In this document: in pieces, positions 6,752 to 6,821 of the stretch
How positions within the stretch are numbered: position 1 is the stretch's first letter
Layout: each line of letters begins with the position of its first letter
Assembly: GCA_052169645.1 (NCBI GenBank)
Contig: JBQNCA010000039.1
Span: 1-6,821 of the forward strand
DNA from: JAIKWW01 sp052169645
GTDB lineage: Bacteria > Bacillota > Clostridia > Peptostreptococcales > Anaerovoracaceae
Reading direction: 5' to 3'
DNA: 6,821 nt
The notes under the pieces: generated by a model
The model's input: only the letters and a program-made list of their open reading frames with translations
What the model was told of the DNA's origin: nothing
Databases searched by the model: none
Program-made: the position numbers and the translations under genes

Positions 6752-6821
6752 ATGAATCAAGTCGATATGCCTATCTGGGAAAAATATACCCTTACCATAG
6801 AAGAAGCGGCAAAGTATTTTC
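6752..6821 (+). CDS. xis: Tn916/Tn1549-type excisionase (3' partial)
   Basis: The first 23 codons are visible and the gene runs off the right edge. The fragment contains [18 protein letters not shown] (residues 6-23), which closely resembles from memory the start of Tn916 Xis ([23 protein letters not shown]), a small (about 67-residue) winged-helix DNA-bending protein. Xis binds near the element ends and helps the tyrosine integrase excise the element. ATG 6752 follows AGGGGG at a six-base spacing. In this family int normally follows directly and the element's right end lies just beyond, so an integrase gene is expected downstream but cannot be seen here. Only the N-terminus is available, so whether the gene is intact is unknown. 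Confidence 0.88.
   Translation, partial: [23 protein letters not shown]

Noticed and set aside
1..6821. CRISPR array, tRNA, rRNA, riboswitch or insertion sequence
   Set aside because: No regularly spaced repeats, cloverleaf, rRNA-like segment or transposase was seen; coding genes occupy nearly all of the window.

Overview
The window looks like a piece of accessory DNA from a low-to-mid GC Firmicute (Clostridia or Lachnospiraceae-like, possibly streptococcal). The signs are strong AGGAGG-type Shine-Dalgarno sites, tightly packed co-directional genes, Gram-positive-type ECF and ABC transporter proteins, and the start of a Tn916/Tn1549-type excisionase gene at the right edge. The species cannot be named from the sequence alone, because these elements move between genera.

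Layout, all on the + strand: (1) bases 1-656 hold most of an EcfT-type membrane subunit whose N-terminus probably lies outside the window; (2) 653-2056 encode a duplicated EcfA ATPase with two complete ABC domains in one chain; (3) 2058-3080 encode an AraC-family regulator with a C-terminal double helix-turn-helix; (4) 3100-4875 and (5) 4872-6608 encode two different ABC half-transporters (membrane domain plus ATPase domain) that probably form a heterodimer; (6) 6609-6751 is a short noncoding gap with a 10-bp palindrome, an A/T tract and a good ribosome binding site but no clear terminator; (7) 6752 to the end is the first 23 codons of xis.

Genes 1-5 are joined by 4-base ATGA overlaps or gaps of 1 and 19 bases, so they read as one operon whose promoter and probable substrate-binding S component lie to the left. 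An ECF energizing module, an AraC/YbtA-like regulator and a YbtP/YbtQ- or IrtA/IrtB-like heterodimer together suggest regulated uptake of a small chelate such as a metallophore, haem-like compound or related cofactor. That substrate is an inference from family and context. No biosynthetic gene is in view. The excisionase directly downstream suggests that this transport operon is cargo placed beside the recombination module of an integrative conjugative element, the place where Tn916-like elements carry xis and int near their right end.
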